Assembly (NCBI RefSeq): GCF_028369105.1
Contig: NZ_JAQNDO010000001.1
Span: 5,486,501 to 5,550,500, forward strand
Direction: 5' to 3'
From: Polyangium mundeleinium
GTDB lineage: Bacteria > Myxococcota_A > Polyangia > Polyangiales > Polyangiaceae
Length of the DNA stretch: 64,000 nt
The notes beneath the pieces were generated by a model that had not been told where the DNA came from, ran no database searches, and was given only the letters and a program-made list of their open reading frames with translations. Within the stretch, counting starts at the first letter, position 1. Each line of letters opens with the position of its first letter. Made by a program: the position numbers and the translations under genes. Of the stretch, positions 50,364-60,455 are shown piece by piece.

Positions 50364-52898
50364 GTGGGCGACGATCGGAACGACGAGGGAGCCTTCGCCC
50401 CGGGCATGCACCACGACGATGCGCTGCCCGACCTCGACCCCGAGCCGCGATCCATCGCGCCGCCGAGCAGCATCCCGCTCTCGCCGGGCACCGTCGTCGC
50501 CGACAAGTTCGCGCTCCAGCGGGTGATCGCCTCGGGCGGCATGGGCACGGTGTTCGAGGCGTGGGACACGCTCATCGAGCGCAAGGTCGCGCTCAAGCTC
50601 ATGCACCCGCACTACACCACCGACCCCTCGATGGTGGCCCGCTTCCGCCGCGAGGCGCAGGCCGCGGCGCGCGTGCAGCACCCGAACATCGTCAACGTGC
50701 TCGAGGTCGGCCGCCGCCGCGACGGCGCGTTTTACCTCGTGCAGGAGCTGCTCGTCGGACAGACCTTGCGCGAGCACCTCGACGCGCGTGGGCCGCTCGA
50801 ACCCGACGAGGCGCTCGCGATCCTCGTGCCTGTGATGAGCGGCATCGCCGCCGCGCATGCGTCCGGCATCATCCACCGGGATCTCAAGCCCGAGAACGTG
50901 ATCCTCGCGCGCTCGCCGTCGGGCGAGATCATCCCGAAGATCATCGACTTCGGCCTCGCCAAGCTCCACGACCCGGGCAAGCAGAGCCTCACGCGCCTCG
51001 GCATGCTCCTCGGCACGCCGCAATACATGGCCCCCGAGCAGGTCCTCGCCGAGAAGATCGACACGCGCGCCGACGTGTGGGCGATGGGCGTCGTCACGTT
51101 CGAGATGCTCTCGGGCGTGCAGCCGTTCGGGGCCGACGGCCTCGCCAAGCTGCTCGCGAAGATCGTCTCGTCCGACCCGCCTCCTTCGCTCGACTTTGTC
51201 GCGCCCAAGGCGGCCTGGCCCTTCGCGCCCGCCGTCGCGCGTGCGCTCGCGCGTGACCTCAAGGAGCGCTTCGCCACGATCCTCGACTTCCGCGACGCGC
51301 TCTGCGAGGCCCACGGCGGCACGCGCTTGCTCGTCGGGCACGCGGCGCCGCACCCGGGCCAGTTCGTGGGGCCGGCGTTCGCCGACGTCGTCCCGATCGA
51401 GGACCCGGTGCTCGACGCGCCGGTGCACGACCTCCACGACGGCTTCGGTGCCCATCTGCCTGAGGACGGTGGTGGGTACGTCCGGGTCAACCGCCCTCCG
51501 CCCCCGCTGCCGCCGCGCCCCGGTGCGCTCTTGCAGCGGCCGCGCGTGCCCGTCTTGACTCCGCTCCCGGCTTCGCGGACCGAGTGGGGCGGGTCCGAGA
51601 GCCAGCGTCACAACACGGACGAGGAGGACCCCGTCAAGCTCGCCGAGGAGGCGCTCGACGTGAACGCCCTCGCCGACGCGATCCGCTGGGCGCAGATCGC
51701 GCTCGAAATCCCCGGCGAGAACGAGGACGTCCGCGGCAAGGCCTGGCTCGTGCTCGCCATCGCGCAGCGCTGGCTCGGCCAGTACAGCGAGGCCGCGCGC
51801 GCGGCGCAGGAGGCGATGGCCCGCATGCCGCGCGGCTCGAACGGCTGGCATGCCGCGTTCGGGCACCTCGTCATTGCGTATGGCTACCTCGGCCGCAAGG
51901 ATCGGCTGCTCGCGCGGGTGGACGAGCTCGTCCAGCTCGAAGAGGAGGAGGGCGTCACGACCGAGGCGCACCTCGTGAGCGCCTGCCGGCTCGCGATTTT
52001 CGTGATTCGCGCGGGCGTCCCGCAGCTCGGCCGCAAGCTCGCGCGCGATGCCCACAGCCGCGTCGCGCGGGCGGGCGTCGTGGGCCCCTTCCTCCGGGCC
52101 TGGCTCGCCGCGGCCCGCGCTGAGATCGCCATCTTCGAGGGGGATCCGGCGGCGTATTTGCGCCGCGTCGAGGCCGCTGTGGACGGGTTCACCGAGGCGA
52201 GCGACATTCGCAACGCCTGCGTGCAGCGGACGAACGTCGGGCTCGCGTACATGCACCTCGGCGCCTACGATCGAGCCTGCTTTGGCCTGCGGCGGGCCGT
52301 CGCGGTGGCCGAGCCCATGCAGCTCGATTTCTTGCCGTTCGCCCAGGGTGCGCTCGGGTATTGCCTCGCGCACCTCGGACGGGACGCCGAGGGGCTGCCG
52401 ATCATCGAGGCGGCCTTGGAGACCTCGCGTCAGCGAAACGATCGGCGCCGCGAGGCGGGGCTGCTCATCTACGCGGCGCGGATCCGTTCGATGCAGGGCG
52501 ATCACGGCGGCGCGGTGACGCTCGCGCGCACGGCGGCGGAGGAGGCCGAGGATCTGCCGCCCAAGCGCGCTTATGCGCTCGCGGTGCTGGCGGACGCGCT
52601 CCTCGCCGAGGGCCACGCGCTCGCCGCCCTGGCGCCTGCGAGCGAGGCGGCGAGCCACCTCGAGCGGATTGGCGGCATCGAGGAAGGGGACGCATTGACG
52701 CGCCTCGTGCAGGCCCTCGCCATGCGCGCCACCGGCCAGGAGCCCGAGGCCAAGCGCCGCCTCGGCGAGGCGCGGCGGCGCCTCTTGGAGAAGGCCGACA
52801 AGATTGGCGATCGGCGCTTCCGGCGCAGCTTCCTCGAACAGGTGCCGGACCACCAGCGGCTGCTCGAAACGGCGTCGCAATGGCTCGGGCCGGCGTGA
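50364..52898 (+). CDS. Ser/Thr protein kinase with C-terminal TPR-like helices
   Basis: An 844-residue protein from a GTG start with GAGGAG upstream. The N-terminal 45 residues are acidic. The kinase domain (about 48-330) has the Gly-rich loop ASGGMGTV, K78 in VALKLM, catalytic D173 in HRDLKPEN, D195 in DFGLAK and APEQ. It has no transmembrane segment. A Pro-rich linker follows, then a long helical region (about 430-830) of Ala-rich repeats typical of TPR. It is likely a cytosolic signalling kinase that binds partners through TPRs. Confidence 0.92.
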   Translation: MGDDRNDEGAFAPGMHHDDALPDLDPEPRSIAPPSSIPLSPGTVVADKFALQRVIASGGMGTVFEAWDTLIERKVALKLMHPHYTTDPSMVARFRREAQAAARVQHPNIVNVLEVGRRRDGAFYLVQELLVGQTLREHLDARGPLEPDEALAILVPVMSGIAAAHASGIIHRDLKPENVILARSPSGEIIPKIIDFGLAKLHDPGKQSLTRLGMLLGTPQYMAPEQVLAEKIDTRADVWAMGVVTFEMLSGVQPFGADGLAKLLAKIVSSDPPPSLDFVAPKAAWPFAPAVARALARDLKERFATILDFRDALCEAHGGTRLLVGHAAPHPGQFVGPAFADVVPIEDPVLDAPVHDLHDGFGAHLPEDGGGYVRVNRPPPPLPPRPGALLQRPRVPVLTPLPASRTEWGGSESQRHNTDEEDPVKLAEEALDVNALADAIRWAQIALEIPGENEDVRGKAWLVLAIAQRWLGQYSEAARAAQEAMARMPRGSNGWHAAFGHLVIAYGYLGRKDRLLARVDELVQLEEEEGVTTEAHLVSACRLAIFVIRAGVPQLGRKLARDAHSRVARAGVVGPFLRAWLAAARAEIAIFEGDPAAYLRRVEAAVDGFTEASDIRNACVQRTNVGLAYMHLGAYDRACFGLRRAVAVAEPMQLDFLPFAQGALGYCLAHLGRDAEGLPIIEAALETSRQRNDRRREAGLLIYAARIRSMQGDHGGAVTLARTAAEEAEDLPPKRAYALAVLADALLAEGHALAALAPASEAASHLERIGGIEEGDALTRLVQALAMRATGQEPEAKRRLGEARRRLLEKADKIGDRRFRRSFLEQVPDHQRLLETASQWLGPA

Positions 52899-53066
52899 GG
52901 GGCACTTTGGCGTAGCGTCCGCCACGGAGACACCCCCCTTGCCAGCTTGTCAGAGCGCGCTTCGGGCGGGTCGACATTTTGGCCGGGAATAAAGCGTCTC
53001 CCCCTGCAAAACACGGGGAAAACGCGATCGTCTGCGCTGGCCCGGAGCTTGCGATGGACGTCTGGC

Positions 53067-53399
53067 ATGAGCCGAGAAGCCCTTGCCAGAGAGGTCGAGA
53101 AGGATTCGCGTGGTGGTCGGACCGTGCTCGTGATCGGCGGCAGCGGCGGGATGTCGGACAGGTACCGTGACGTCGCCGAGAAGCACGGCTTGACCCTCAA
53201 GCACTACGAGACGCGCGTGCCGAAAGGGGTGCGTCGCGACGTGGGGAAGGTCGCGCTCGTCATCATCATGGTGACGATGGTCTCGCATGCGCTCCGGGAT
53301 CAGGTGCACAACCTCGGGATCAGCGACGCGCCGGTCGTGTACCTGCGGAGCGCGTCCGTCTCGGCGTTACGAGGCGCGCTCGAACAGTGGGAGGCGTGA
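53067..53399 (+). CDS. DUF2325 domain protein
   Basis: A 110-residue cytosolic protein from the ATG at 53067. It has the DUF2325 pattern VLVIGGSGGMSDRYRD, then a central HYETRVPKG and a conserved SHALRDQV helix. The family is Rossmann-like and of unknown function. It is 18 bp ahead of the acyl-CoA synthetase gene and could be co-transcribed. Confidence 0.75.
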   Translation: MSREALAREVEKDSRGGRTVLVIGGSGGMSDRYRDVAEKHGLTLKHYETRVPKGVRRDVGKVALVIIMVTMVSHALRDQVHNLGISDAPVVYLRSASVSALRGALEQWEA

Positions 53400-53417
53400 T
53401 AGGCTCCGCCTTCGAGC

Positions 53418-55061
53418 ATGAGCACGAAACGGAACCCGTACGAAGAATTGCCCCGCACGAAGGCGAACTTCGCCCCGCTTTCGCCTGTCACGTTCCTCGA
53501 GCGCGCGGCGGCGGTGTACCCGGATCGCGTCGCCATCGTGCATGGCCGCCTCCGTTTTACCTGGTCCGAGGCGTACGAACGCGCGCGGCGGCTCGCGTCG
53601 GCGCTCACGCGACGTGGGATCGGCGTGGGGGACACGGTGGCCGTGCTCCTGCCGAACATCCCGGCCATGCTCGACGCCCATTTCGGCGTCCCGATGACGG
53701 GCGCGGTGCTGAACACCCTGAACACGCGCCTCGACGCGGCGACGATCGCGTTCATGCTCGATCACGCGGAGGCGAAGGTCCTGCTCGTCGATCGTGAGCT
53801 CTCGGGGACGGCGCGGCAGGCGCTCGCGCTCGCGCAATCGAAGCCGCTCGTCGTCGACGTGGACGATCCGATGTACGAGGGGCCGGGCGAGCGTCTCGGC
53901 GCGCTCGAATACGAGGCTTTCCTCGCGGAGGGGGATCCCGCGTTCACGCCACGCGTGCCGGAGGACGAGTGGGAGGCGATCTCGCTCAACTACACCTCGG
54001 GGACGACGGGTGATCCCAAGGGCGTCGTCTATCACCACCGCGGCGCGTACCTGAATGCCATCGGCAACATGGTCACCTGGAGCATGCCGAAGCACGCGAC
54101 GTACCTCTGGACGCTCCCCATGTTCCACTGCAATGGCTGGTGTTTCACCTGGACCATGGCGGCGAACGCCGGGACGAACGTGTGCCTGCGCAAGGTCGAC
54201 GCGCGCCACGTCTTCGAGGCGATCCGCGAGCACGGGGTGACGCATTATTGCGGCGCGCCGATCGTGCACGCCATGCTGGTGAACGCCGATCCCGCGCTCC
54301 GGGAGGGGATCCGGCACCGCGTGCACGCCATGGTGGCCGCGGCGGCGCCGCCGGCGGCGATGATCGAGGGCATGGAGCGGATGGGCTTTGATCTCACGCA
54401 CGTCTATGGTTTGACCGAGACCTACGGGCCCGCGGCCGTTTGCGAGAAGCACGAGGCCTGGGCGGCGCTCGACATCAGCCATCGCACGGAGCGTATGGGC
54501 CGCCAGGGCGTGCGGTACCTCGTCGAGGAGGGGCTCACCGTGATGGACTCCGAATCGATGGAGCCCGTCCCCGCCAATGCGGAGGTGATGGGCGAGGTCG
54601 TGTTCCGCGGGAACATCGTCATGAAGGGTTACCTCAAGAACCCGCGCGCCACCGAGGAGGCGTTCCGGGGCGGCTGGTTCCATTCGGGTGATCTCGCCGT
54701 CCTCCAGCCGGACGGGTACGTGAAGATCAAGGATCGCTCGAAGGACATCATCATCTCGGGCGGGGAAAACATCTCCTCGCTGGAGGTGGAGGACACGCTC
54801 TATCGCCACCCCGCCGTGCTCGCCGCGGCCGTCGTGGCCGCGCCGGATCCGAAATGGGGCGAGACCCCGCTCGCGTTTGTCGAGACGAAAGAGGGCGCCA
54901 CCATTGCCGAGGCGGATCTCATCGCGTTTTGCCGGACGCTCCTCGCCCATTTCAAGGCGCCGCGCAAGATTGTCTTCGGCCCGCTCCCGAAGACCTCGAC
55001 GGGCAAGATCCAGAAGTTTTTGCTACGCGAGCGCGCGCGGTCGACGGACGCGATCGAATAG
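53418..55061 (+). CDS. Acyl-CoA synthetase (AMP-binding family)
   Basis: A 547-residue ligase that activates a carboxylic acid to acyl-AMP and then acyl-CoA. The P-loop-like motif YTSGTTGDPKG begins at Y192; VYGLTETYG, then GGWFHSGDLA, KDRSKDIIISGGENI and the C-terminal KTSTGKIQK complete the family set. The sequence is closest to medium/long-chain fatty-acyl-CoA synthetases. No signal peptide. It converges on the STAS gene with a 5-bp gap. Confidence 0.92.
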   Translation: MSTKRNPYEELPRTKANFAPLSPVTFLERAAAVYPDRVAIVHGRLRFTWSEAYERARRLASALTRRGIGVGDTVAVLLPNIPAMLDAHFGVPMTGAVLNTLNTRLDAATIAFMLDHAEAKVLLVDRELSGTARQALALAQSKPLVVDVDDPMYEGPGERLGALEYEAFLAEGDPAFTPRVPEDEWEAISLNYTSGTTGDPKGVVYHHRGAYLNAIGNMVTWSMPKHATYLWTLPMFHCNGWCFTWTMAANAGTNVCLRKVDARHVFEAIREHGVTHYCGAPIVHAMLVNADPALREGIRHRVHAMVAAAAPPAAMIEGMERMGFDLTHVYGLTETYGPAAVCEKHEAWAALDISHRTERMGRQGVRYLVEEGLTVMDSESMEPVPANAEVMGEVVFRGNIVMKGYLKNPRATEEAFRGGWFHSGDLAVLQPDGYVKIKDRSKDIIISGGENISSLEVEDTLYRHPAVLAAAVVAAPDPKWGETPLAFVETKEGATIAEADLIAFCRTLLAHFKAPRKIVFGPLPKTSTGKIQKFLLRERARSTDAIE

Positions 55062-55066
55062 AAAAA

Positions 55067-55765
55067 TCAGGAACGGGCCACGCGTGGGGCCCGGGAGGCG
55101 TGGGCGATCGCCTGCTTCAGGCTCGATCGCGTCCGGATGCGCGAGAGATCCACGCCGAGCTCGATCACCGTGCGGGCCACGTCCGCGCGCAGGCCCGTGA
55201 GCTCGATGTCCGCGCCGAGCAGGCGGACGGCATGCGCCACCCGCAGCAGGTGCTCGGCCGTCTCCGCCGTCATCGCGTGAATGCCTGTCAAATCGATCAC
55301 GACGTGCCTCGCCGACGAACGCGTGACCTCGTCGAGCAGCGCGTTCGTCATCGTCTCGGCGCGGCGCGCGTCGAGCTCGCCGATGAGCGGGAGCACGACC
55401 ACGCCGTCGAGCACGTGGATGATCGGCGTCGAGAGCGCGAGGATCGCCGCTTCTTTTTCATCGAGCGCCGCCTCCGCCTCCGCGGCGCTCGCTTTTTGCA
55501 GGTTCGCGAGCGTGGCGAGCCGCTCCTCGTTTCGTGTCGCGCTCGCCTCCAGATCCCGCACCGCGGCCTCGGCGGCGCGTGCCCTTTGCCCGAGCTTTCG
55601 CAGCGCACGCGCGGCTTCGTGCTGGCGCGCGACGAGCCCGCGTACGATCGGCGAGGCGCCTTCGCCGAGGAGCGGGCATTCGTCGCAGCCCCCGAGCTGA
55701 TCCAGGAAATCGTCGAGGGAATGCGCCGCGCCTTCGTGTTCGAGCACGCAGGAGGTGCAACGCAT
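55067..55765 (-). CDS. STAS domain protein with Cys-rich start and coiled coil
   Basis: A 232-residue protein from the ATG at 55765, which lies 5 bp after the stop of the FIST gene. Four cysteines in the first 40 residues (CTSC, CDEC) could form a metal site. A coiled coil (about 50-115) precedes a STAS domain with PIIHVLDGVVVLPLIG and VIDLTGIHAM. This resembles RsbR-type stressosome parts, with the Thr in the conserved loop as a possible phosphosite. The tight pairing with FIST suggests a signalling module. Confidence 0.85.
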   Translation of the reverse strand: MRCTSCVLEHEGAAHSLDDFLDQLGGCDECPLLGEGASPIVRGLVARQHEAARALRKLGQRARAAEAAVRDLEASATRNEERLATLANLQKASAAEAEAALDEKEAAILALSTPIIHVLDGVVVLPLIGELDARRAETMTNALLDEVTRSSARHVVIDLTGIHAMTAETAEHLLRVAHAVRLLGADIELTGLRADVARTVIELGVDLSRIRTRSSLKQAIAHASRAPRVARS

Positions 55766-55770
55766 GGCCG

Positions 55771-56937
55771 TCAGCCCTCGAGCAGCGCGAGGGTGAAGGT
55801 CTCGTTGTGGCACATGCAGACGCCGTCGACGGGGGACAGCTCGCCGTGCGTGTAAAACCCGATCCTCGGGATCGACCCGAGCCGCGCCATCGGTTGTTTC
55901 AGCTCGTCGCGGTACCGCGTGCCGAGCACGAGCTTGCGCGCCATGCAATCGAAGAGGAGCGCGCACGAAGGGTTTGGCAGGGAACGCAAGGCCCGCGCTG
56001 TCGCTTCCTCGGCGGCGCGAATCACTTCTTCCCGCGTCCCCGTCGTCATACGCACCAGCGTGCCCTCGGGCAAATCCCCGCCGAGGAGGAGCGCCTTGCG
56101 CTGGACGTCGATGCCCGCGACCGCCCGGAGCACGGCGATTTCCCCTTCGGCCGGCCGGCACGTGCCTTCGAGGCCGCCCACGACCGCGAGGGGGAATTCG
56201 ACGGCGAGCGAGGCCACGGCGGCCGCGCGGGGGCCGAGGTATTCCTGGTACAACTCGAGCGCCGGGCGATCGTCGATCGTGAGGAGCACATTCCCCTTCT
56301 CGACCGCGGTGATCCGGTGCTCCCCGCCGACCGGCATCCAGCCGCTCCGCGCCGCCGTCGCGATCCGAATGGGGCCCGAGAACACGGCGATGGCCGCGCC
56401 GCCCGTGAGGACCTCCCCGTCCGCGATCTGATAGGCCCGGACGAAATCCCCGAGATCCCCGGCGCCTCCGCCCACCATGGGGAACGTCGCGCCGAGCACG
56501 TCCTGCAGGCCACGGAGGACGTTGGGCCCGTTGACGCGCAAGCTGTCGTAAAACACGAGGATCAGGCTCGGATCGAGGGCCTGTGCGCGCTCGCCGAGGC
56601 GCCGCCCGAGGCCCCGATCGTCGCCGTCCCTCGAAACATCGGCGAGCGTCGCCACGCGCAATGCGCTGCCGAGCCGGAACCCCATGGCCGTGACGGACTC
56701 CGTGAGGCCGCCCTTGCCGTCGATCTCGGCGAAGCTCGAACACCCCGCGATCTGCACGCCGCTGCCAAGGCGGCCGCGCAGGCCGTCGAGCACGGCGCGG
56801 CCCTCGTATTTCGCCGATGCGAAGAGCAAAACGAAATCGGGCCGGCCGCCCATCACGTCGACGAGCTCGTCCGCGGCGTCGCGGCCTGCGAGACGGGCGT
56901 CGTCGTGGACGATGGATACCGTGGACGCCTCGAGCAT
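55771..56937 (-). CDS. FIST domain sensory protein
   Basis: A 388-residue cytosolic protein with FIST_N (about 25-220) and FIST_C (about 230-370). Typical blocks are GCSSFAEI, FPMVGGGAGD and the end CMCHNETFTLALL. FIST domains are thought to sense small ligands such as amino acids and often join histidine kinases or methyl-accepting proteins; here the domain stands alone and passes signal, if at all, to the STAS protein encoded next. Confidence 0.9.
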   Translation of the reverse strand: MLEASTVSIVHDDARLAGRDAADELVDVMGGRPDFVLLFASAKYEGRAVLDGLRGRLGSGVQIAGCSSFAEIDGKGGLTESVTAMGFRLGSALRVATLADVSRDGDDRGLGRRLGERAQALDPSLILVFYDSLRVNGPNVLRGLQDVLGATFPMVGGGAGDLGDFVRAYQIADGEVLTGGAAIAVFSGPIRIATAARSGWMPVGGEHRITAVEKGNVLLTIDDRPALELYQEYLGPRAAAVASLAVEFPLAVVGGLEGTCRPAEGEIAVLRAVAGIDVQRKALLLGGDLPEGTLVRMTTGTREEVIRAAEEATARALRSLPNPSCALLFDCMARKLVLGTRYRDELKQPMARLGSIPRIGFYTHGELSPVDGVCMCHNETFTLALLEG

Positions 56938-56995
56938 GGTCTCCCCTCCTCGAAATCATCCGATGGTGGAGGCATGTTCGCGGGCCTGTCAAGGC

Positions 56996-58024
56996 TCAGG
57001 CATCGCTCCGTCCTGCCTCCGGAGGCGAAAGAATGCCCCGGAGCGTTGCTTCCGATACGTTGCGTCCGGTAACCACATTCACAACCCGCGGCCGCGCCAC
57101 ACCGGTCCGGGCGAGATCGATCTTCCCGGCGAGCAGCGCGGCCGCGCCCACGGCGGCCGAGCCCTCGACGATGAGGCGCTCCTCGCGCAGGAAATGGCGC
57201 ATCGCCTCGGCGATCTCGGCCTCCGTGACGAGGACCATGTCGTCGAGGAAGCGCCGGCAGAGGTCGAACGTGATCGAGCCGGCCTCGATATTGCCCGACA
57301 AACCATCCGCGAGGCTCGGCAACTCCTCGGCTTCGGTGATGCGGTCCGCGGTGAGGCTTTTGTGCATGGCGGGCGAGGCCTCGCTTTGCACGCCGACGAC
57401 ACGGGTGCGGGGCGCGAGCGATTTCACGTAGAGCGCGATGCCCGCGGCGAGCCCGCCGCCGCCGACGGGGACGAGGACGAGATCCACGTCGGGGAGGTCG
57501 GCGAGGATCTCGACACCGATCGTGCCCGCGCCGGCGAGGACGTCGGCGTCGTTGTAAGGCGAGATGAAGGTGAGCCCACGCTCGGCCTCGATACGCCGGC
57601 CGTCGGCCTCCGCGACGTCGTAATTGCCCACGGAGACGATGAGCTCGACGGGGTACCGCCAGAGGGATTCGAGCTTGGCCGGAGAAACCGTGCGGGGCAC
57701 GACGAGCGTCGCGCGCGCCGCGAGCGCGGCGGCGGCGTGCGCGACGCCGAGGCCGTGATTGCCTGCGGATGCGGCCACGAACCCGCGCCGAAACACCTCC
57801 TGCTCCTCGTCGCGCAACCGCAGGAGCTTGTTCGCCGCGCCGCGCACCTTGAACGAGCCAGTGGGCTGGAAGAGCTCGAGCTTGTGGAAGACGTCGGCCG
57901 GCATCGTGGCCGAGAGCGGCAGGCTCGGATCGAGCGGCGTGTGTCGAATGAGGCCGCTCGGGGCGAGCCTCTTCGCCGCGGCGAGCACGTGCCGCGGCGA
58001 GACGGAGGGGAGGGGAGCGTTCAT
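56996..58024 (-). CDS. PLP-dependent threonine/serine dehydratase
   Basis: A 342-residue fold-type II enzyme. The PLP lysine is K59 in GSFKVRGA, the SAGNHG loop and the VGGGGLAAG phosphate-binding loop are intact. It lacks a C-terminal ACT regulatory domain, so it fits a catabolic threonine ammonia-lyase or serine/threonine dehydratase rather than the isoleucine-regulated form. It follows the GH92 gene by 15 bp and is probably co-transcribed with it. Confidence 0.9.
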   Translation of the reverse strand: MNAPLPSVSPRHVLAAAKRLAPSGLIRHTPLDPSLPLSATMPADVFHKLELFQPTGSFKVRGAANKLLRLRDEEQEVFRRGFVAASAGNHGLGVAHAAAALAARATLVVPRTVSPAKLESLWRYPVELIVSVGNYDVAEADGRRIEAERGLTFISPYNDADVLAGAGTIGVEILADLPDVDLVLVPVGGGGLAAGIALYVKSLAPRTRVVGVQSEASPAMHKSLTADRITEAEELPSLADGLSGNIEAGSITFDLCRRFLDDMVLVTEAEIAEAMRHFLREERLIVEGSAAVGAAALLAGKIDLARTGVARPRVVNVVTGRNVSEATLRGILSPPEAGRSDA

Positions 58025-58039
58025 GGTAGAAATCGTTTG

Positions 58040-60367
58040 TCAGGGCGTGGTGACGCCGAAGGGGCCGGGGGCGGGGCCCATCTCGAAGCGGAGGGTGCCG
58101 CCCTGGGCGAGGTCGCCGTGGAGGATTTCGGGTTTGTCGAGGGCTTGGCCGTTCCAGGTGACGGCCTGCACGTAGATGTTCTCGGCCGAGACGGCGGGGG
58201 CCTCGACGACGATCGTGCCGGCCTTCACGGCGATTTCCATGCGGGGGAAGAAGGGCGTGCCGAGGATGTACCGATCGGTGCCGGGGATCGGGTGGAAGCC
58301 CGCGGCCGTGAAGAGGTACCAGCAAGAGAGGGTGCCGCCGTCGTCGTTGCCGGCGAGGCCGCCGGGCTTGTCGGTGTAATGGGCGCGCGCCACCCAGCGG
58401 ACGTATTTCTGCGTGAGGTCCGCGCGGCCGACCTGCGCGAAGCCATAGGCCGCGTGGATGTCCGGCTCGTTTCCGTGCCAGTAGGCATTGCGTGGCGCCG
58501 CCGACGCGAAGTTGTCCTCGATGGGGCGCTCCTCCAGGTCGGCGACGGATTCGTCGAGGAAACGCTGGAGCTTCTCCACGAACGGCGCTTGCCCGCCGAG
58601 GAGCTCGGCGATCCCGGGGATGTCGTGCTGCGCCCACAGGCTGTGCCAGCCGTTCGCCTCGGCGTAATGGTCCGAGATGGCGTACGGGTTGTACGGGCTC
58701 TCGACGAAGGTCCCGCCCTCGTCCTTGGCGCGGAGGAAGCCCGTCACGGGGTCGAAGAGGTTTCTGTGGTTGTTCGCGCGCTCGGCAAACATGGCCGCGT
58801 CGTCCGTTTTGCCGAGCGCCTTCGCGAAGAGGCCGAGCGCAAGGTCGTCGTGCGCGTATTCGAGCGTGTGCGAGACCGAGCGGCCGACGCTCGACGGCAC
58901 GTAGCCGTACTCCATGTACGGCACGACGTCCCCGCGCCCGCCGCGCCCGCCGGGCGGCTCGACCGGATCCACCGCGGCCCGCCGCGCGATCACGTAGGCG
59001 CCCTCGGCGTCGAAATCCGTGACGCCCTTGATGTAGCTGTCGGCGAGCACCACGTCGGCGCTGGCCCCGATCATCGTGCCCGCTTCCCCGGTGGCGATGG
59101 GCCACTTCGGGAAGAAGCCGGAGATCTCGGCCATCGCGTGCAGCGATCGGACGGTGTCGCGCGCGGCCTCGGGCGCGACGAGCGAATAAAACGGGGTCAC
59201 CGTGCGGTAGGTGTCCCACAGCGATTGATCGGTCAGGAAGGAAAAACCATCCGCGGTGTGCTGCTCGCCGCCGTACATGTAACTTCCGTCGACGTCGCTC
59301 GACGCGGTGGGCATGAGGAACGCGCGGTAGAGCGACGAATAAAAGATGCGCCGTTCGGTCTCCGTCCCGCCCCAGAGCTTCATGCGGCCGAGGAGATCGC
59401 TCCAGGCCGCGGCCGTCTTCGCCCGCGTGCCGTCGAAATCCCAGTCCGGGATCTCGGCTTCGAGGTTTTTCGTGGCGTTCTCCAGCGAGACGAACGAGAG
59501 CCCGACCTTCAATTCGACCGCCCCGTCCGCGCCGAGGTCGAACGAGAGCGCGAAGCCGACCTTCGTGCCGCTGCCCGACGTCCCCTCCGCGGGCGCGTCG
59601 CCGTTCGACCAGACCTGCGCCGCTTTCCACGGCGCGCGCGTCCGGGCGTCGAAGAAGACGTCGTAGCCCCCGAACCCGCCCGACATCCCGCCCACGTGGT
59701 GCAGTTTGCCCCGGATACGTTGCGCCTCGGGCTCCAGCGTGAACTCGGCCTGCGTGACCTCGCCCCCGCCCAGGTGATGGTCGAGATCAAAGACGACATG
59801 CCCCTCCTTCGTGCCCGCCGGATACCCGTGCCGGTGGTGCGCCGCGTGCCGCGTCGCCGTGAGCTCGCTGCGGATCGTGCCCCGATCGAGGGTGACCGCG
59901 TAATACCCGGGCGAGGCCGTCTCCGTCGCCTTGTCGAAGTGCGATTCGTAGCCGGGCGCCGAGAAGCGCGATGCCTCGAACGCGTCGATCGGCATCACCC
60001 CGAGGACGCCGTAATCGGTCGCGCCCGTGCCATGCAGGTGCAGGTGCGAAAACGCCCGGACCTGATCGTCGCCGGCCCAGTAGCCAGAATAATGCAAAAA
60101 ATTGATGGTATCGTAGGGGCCGCGGGTATCGGGGCCGACCTTCGCGAGCCCGAACGGCGCCGCCGCGCCCGGGAAGGCGCTTCCATTCGCGAAGCCGAAC
60201 CCGCCGCTGCCGACGCGCGGATCCGCGTAGATCAGCGGATCCTCGACGCGTGTGGGCTGCGCCGTGGGGACCTCCTGCGGCTCGAGGGTGCACGCCGTTC
60301 CGCCGAGGACGTTCGTCACACCGAGCAAGAGGAGGGGCGCGAGGGGGCGTTCGAGGCGAGGGCGCAT
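58040..60367 (-). CDS. GH92 alpha-mannosidase-like lipoprotein
   Basis: A 775-residue lipoprotein from the ATG at 60367 (lipobox LGGTAC). It matches family GH92: GTGATDYGVLGVMP near the start, DQSLWDTYRTVTPFY and, near the C-terminus, GNDDGGTLSCWYLFTAAGF. This family hydrolyses alpha-mannosides with Ca2+-dependent inversion and is common in glycan-degrading bacteria. A surface location fits digestion of external glycans. The dehydratase gene downstream is not an obvious partner. Confidence 0.92.
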   Translation of the reverse strand: MRPRLERPLAPLLLLGVTNVLGGTACTLEPQEVPTAQPTRVEDPLIYADPRVGSGGFGFANGSAFPGAAAPFGLAKVGPDTRGPYDTINFLHYSGYWAGDDQVRAFSHLHLHGTGATDYGVLGVMPIDAFEASRFSAPGYESHFDKATETASPGYYAVTLDRGTIRSELTATRHAAHHRHGYPAGTKEGHVVFDLDHHLGGGEVTQAEFTLEPEAQRIRGKLHHVGGMSGGFGGYDVFFDARTRAPWKAAQVWSNGDAPAEGTSGSGTKVGFALSFDLGADGAVELKVGLSFVSLENATKNLEAEIPDWDFDGTRAKTAAAWSDLLGRMKLWGGTETERRIFYSSLYRAFLMPTASSDVDGSYMYGGEQHTADGFSFLTDQSLWDTYRTVTPFYSLVAPEAARDTVRSLHAMAEISGFFPKWPIATGEAGTMIGASADVVLADSYIKGVTDFDAEGAYVIARRAAVDPVEPPGGRGGRGDVVPYMEYGYVPSSVGRSVSHTLEYAHDDLALGLFAKALGKTDDAAMFAERANNHRNLFDPVTGFLRAKDEGGTFVESPYNPYAISDHYAEANGWHSLWAQHDIPGIAELLGGQAPFVEKLQRFLDESVADLEERPIEDNFASAAPRNAYWHGNEPDIHAAYGFAQVGRADLTQKYVRWVARAHYTDKPGGLAGNDDGGTLSCWYLFTAAGFHPIPGTDRYILGTPFFPRMEIAVKAGTIVVEAPAVSAENIYVQAVTWNGQALDKPEILHGDLAQGGTLRFEMGPAPGPFGVTTP

Positions 60368-60455
60368 ACGTGATGCGAACACGAAGGAGCCGCGGGCGTC
60401 AACCCGAGCCTTGCGACGACGCGCGAGATCCCTTAGCGTGGATTTCGCGCTCGGC

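Noticed and set aside
56684-60373. A plus-strand open frame of about 1229 codons
   Set aside because: It lies antisense to the STAS/FIST/dehydratase/GH92 genes, which have clear families. Its Arg/Glu/Gly/Val-rich composition is the usual antisense artefact of very GC-rich coding DNA.
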